From Clostridium estertheticum (GTDB lineage Bacteria; Bacillota; Clostridia; Clostridiales; Clostridiaceae), in assembly GCF_026650985.1 (NCBI RefSeq), contig NZ_CP086239.1:248001-312000 (forward strand): 64,000 nt of DNA. The letters run 5' to 3'. The notes below the pieces were generated by a model. The model did no database searches. It saw nothing but the letters and a program-made list of their open reading frames with translations, and was not told where the DNA came from. Below, piece after piece: positions 62,133 through 64,000 of this stretch (position 1 is the stretch's first letter; every line of letters starts with the position of its first letter). The position numbers and the translations under genes are program-made.

Positions 62133-62936
62133 ATGGGAGAATCTATAGTTATAACTTCGGGTAAGGGTGGCGTAGGTAAAACGACGACCACAGCAAATAT
62201 AGGAACAGCTATCGCATCAATGGATAAGAAGGTTGTAGTAATTGATGGAGATACAGGACTTCGTAACCTCGATGTCTTGATGGGACTTGAAAATAGAGTG
62301 GTTTTTACATTAGTAGATGTTATAGAAAAAAAATGTAGATTAAAACAAGCCTTAATAAAAGATAAAAGATTTAATAATTTATTTCTATTGCCAACGGCTC
62401 AAACAAGAGATAAAAATGACATTAATATAAAAGATATGCTCATGGTTGTAAACGAGTTAAAAGAAGAGTTTGATTATGTTATTATAGATTGTCCTGCTGG
62501 AATTGAGCAAGGGTTTGAAAATGCTATAGTTGGAGCAGATAGAGCTATTATAGTTGTAAATCCAGAGCTTACATCTGTTAGAGATGCAGATAGGGTAATA
62601 GGGAAATTAGATTCTAAAGGAATTGATAGGCATGAGGTTGTAATAAACAGGATGAATTATGAAATGACAAAAAATGGGGATATGTTGTCTGTAGATGATA
62701 TTATAGAATGCCTTGCAATTAAATTAATTGGAGTTGTGCCAGACGATAGGAAGGTTACAATTTCTACTAATAAAGGGGAGCCGATTGTTTTAGATGACAA
62801 GTCAATTGCTGGACTCGCTTTTAAGAACATAGCAAGGCGAATAATGGGCGAGGAAGTGACCTATGCTTCACTGAATGGATCATCAAGTGAGGCAGGCTTT
62901 TTTGCTACTTTAAAAAGAATGTTTAAAGCGATATGA
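62133..62936 (+). CDS. minD: Septum site-determining ATPase MinD
   Basis: 267 aa behind GGAGGAG. Deviant Walker A GKGGVGKTTT, VIDGDTGLRNLDVLMG, IIDCPAGIEQGF, and a C-terminal amphipathic membrane helix (FFATLKRMFKAI). Recruits MinC to the membrane. Confidence 0.97.
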   Translation: MGESIVITSGKGGVGKTTTTANIGTAIASMDKKVVVIDGDTGLRNLDVLMGLENRVVFTLVDVIEKKCRLKQALIKDKRFNNLFLLPTAQTRDKNDINIKDMLMVVNELKEEFDYVIIDCPAGIEQGFENAIVGADRAIIVVNPELTSVRDADRVIGKLDSKGIDRHEVVINRMNYEMTKNGDMLSVDDIIECLAIKLIGVVPDDRKVTISTNKGEPIVLDDKSIAGLAFKNIARRIMGEEVTYASLNGSSSEAGFFATLKRMFKAI

Positions 62937-62948
62937 GGGGGGATATAG

Positions 62949-63212
62949 ATGAATGTATTGAAAATATTTTCTAATAAGATTTTCTCAAAGGATATTGCAA
63001 GTGATAGATTAAAACTAATTTTAATACATGATAGAGCAGACATTTCGCCTGATTTTTTGGAAATGATTAAAAGTGACATACTACAGGTAATTTCAAAATA
63101 CGCTGAAATAGAAACTGGAGATATAGAGGTTAGATTAACAACAAAAGATGAGTATGAAGGAAATTCACCAGCACTAATTGCCAATATACCAATAAAAAAG
63201 ATAAAAAGATAA
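62949..63212 (+). CDS. minE: Cell division topological factor MinE
   Basis: 87 aa behind GAGGGGGG. Pattern SKDIASDRLKLILIHDRADIS and a C-terminal topological domain. Stimulates MinD ATPase. Its presence means that the strain uses a MinE-type Min system in addition to or instead of DivIVA. Confidence 0.93.
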   Translation: MNVLKIFSNKIFSKDIASDRLKLILIHDRADISPDFLEMIKSDILQVISKYAEIETGDIEVRLTTKDEYEGNSPALIANIPIKKIKR

Positions 63213-63220
63213 GGGATCTA

Positions 63221-63260
63221 AGCTATGTATAATTATCAACTTATGCATAGCTATTTTATT
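63221..63260 (+). terminator. Terminator between minE and rodA
   Basis: AGCTATG / CATAGCT with ATTTTATTTTT tail. Confidence 0.65.
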
Positions 63261-63303
63261 TTTATATGATATAATCATATTTGAGATGGAGGTAGGTTTA
63301 ATC

Positions 63304-64000
63304 ATGAAATTTCTACAAAGCCTAAGATTTAATAAGAAACTTTTAAGAGAATTAGATTATGTTACAATTATAATTACGATTTGTATCGTAATTTTTGGAT
63401 GTGTAAATATTTATAGTGCCACGGTAAAGAATTATGAAACTCACATTTTTAAATTGCAAATCATATGGTTTATAGTAGGTCTTGTTGTGATGTGTATTCT
63501 TTTGGCTTTTGATTATATGTTAATAGAAAATTATGCTGTTATAATATATTGGGCAAGCATTATACTGCTAATAATTGGTGATGTTTTTGGAAAAGTTACT
63601 AATGGTGCAAATTCTTGGATAAATATTGGCCCGGTCAATATACAACCCTCAGAATTCGCTAAAATTGGTATGACAATAATGATTGCTAAGAAATTAGATG
63701 AAATGGAAGGGAAAATCAATGATCCTAAAAATCTGCTAGAGTTAATATTTTATGCGGCAGTGCCAATGTTATTAATTGTTATTCAACCGGATATGGGAAT
63801 GACTATGGTTAGCTTTTTTATAGTGCTTGGTATATTTTATTGTATAGGACTAAATTATAAAGTGATAATTGGAGGAATAACTTCAATTTTGATTTTAGTT
63901 ATTGGTGTATGGAATTCACCACTAATGCAATCTTACTGGAAAGTAAGACTTTTATCAGTCTTTACACCTGGCAAAAATGTAACAGGTGCTGGACTTCAAC
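63304..64000 (+). CDS. rodA: Rod-shape SEDS glycosyltransferase RodA, 3' end outside window
   Basis: 232 codons present, start ATG behind GGAGG. FtsW/RodA family: first helix IIITICIVIFGCVNIYSATV, the loop WINIGPVNIQPSEFAKIGM and the following QPDMGMTMVSFFIVLGIFY. SEDS peptidoglycan polymerase working with MreBCD in elongation. The C-terminal part lies beyond the window. Confidence 0.93.
   Translation, partial: MKFLQSLRFNKKLLRELDYVTIIITICIVIFGCVNIYSATVKNYETHIFKLQIIWFIVGLVVMCILLAFDYMLIENYAVIIYWASIILLIIGDVFGKVTNGANSWINIGPVNIQPSEFAKIGMTIMIAKKLDEMEGKINDPKNLLELIFYAAVPMLLIVIQPDMGMTMVSFFIVLGIFYCIGLNYKVIIGGITSILILVIGVWNSPLMQSYWKVRLLSVFTPGKNVTGAGLQ

Overview
The window is AT-rich chromosomal DNA from a Clostridium-like Firmicute (Clostridium sensu stricto). 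The reasons are the strong AT codon bias, frequent TTG/GTG starts behind strong Shine-Dalgarno sequences, a clostridial folB-folK fusion, and the conserved blocks polA-coaE-transglycosylase and maf-radC-mreBCD-minCDE-rodA. The species cannot be fixed from the sequence alone.

Layout. (1) 1-7.1 kb is host DNA: the end of folP, folB-folK, a lipoprotein, an amidase, a chemotaxis receptor, ferritin and a DJ-1/PfpI protein. (2) About 7.1-46.55 kb is an integrated siphophage of about 39 kb. It sits in the 3' half of a tRNA-Leu(CAA) gene: the intact tRNA lies at the right end and a decayed 59-nt copy of its 3' half at the left end. From left to right the prophage holds cargo (small protein, methyltransferase), a 1-kb palindrome-rich non-coding stretch, a control region, an early region, then HNH, terminase, portal, protease, capsid, connectors, tail, tape measure, fibre, endolysin and holin, excisionase and integrase. 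(3) 46.6-54.2 kb is host: polA, coaE, a transglycosylase, tRNA-Leu(AAG), small clostridial genes, maf and the 5' part of radC. (4) 54.25-58.68 kb is a Tn554-family element (tnpA, tnpB, tnpC) carrying a TIR-like effector gene. It splits radC in its HNHPSGDP motif, and a 7-bp GACCCAA stands at both junctions. (5) 58.68-64 kb is host: the radC 3' remnant, mreBCD, minCDE and the start of rodA.

The most unusual part is the prophage control and early region, 10-20.9 kb. One gene encodes a MazF/PemK-like domain fused to a TPR-like helical domain. It is followed after 28 nt by a small secreted pro-peptide with three DPPM motifs, one at its extreme C-terminus. The next gene encodes a tyrosine-recombinase-fold protein that lacks catalytic residues, as in the SPbeta master repressor MrpR/YopR. 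Further on are a replication initiator-like gene with 21-bp repeats and a 965-aa polymerase of the YonO/QDE-1 double-psi beta-barrel family (DVDSD metal motif). Six copies of a CAATA-N6-TATTG element are scattered through this region; two overlap near-consensus promoters. Several genes follow long leaders that can fold into multi-branched RNAs. The order (TPR protein, peptide, integrase-fold repressor, repeated operator-like element, single-subunit RNA polymerase) parallels the arbitrium/MrpR/YonO logic of SPbeta-like phages, but with a putative RNase domain in place of the AimR DNA-binding domain. That functional reading is inference; the domains and DNA elements are visible in the sequence.
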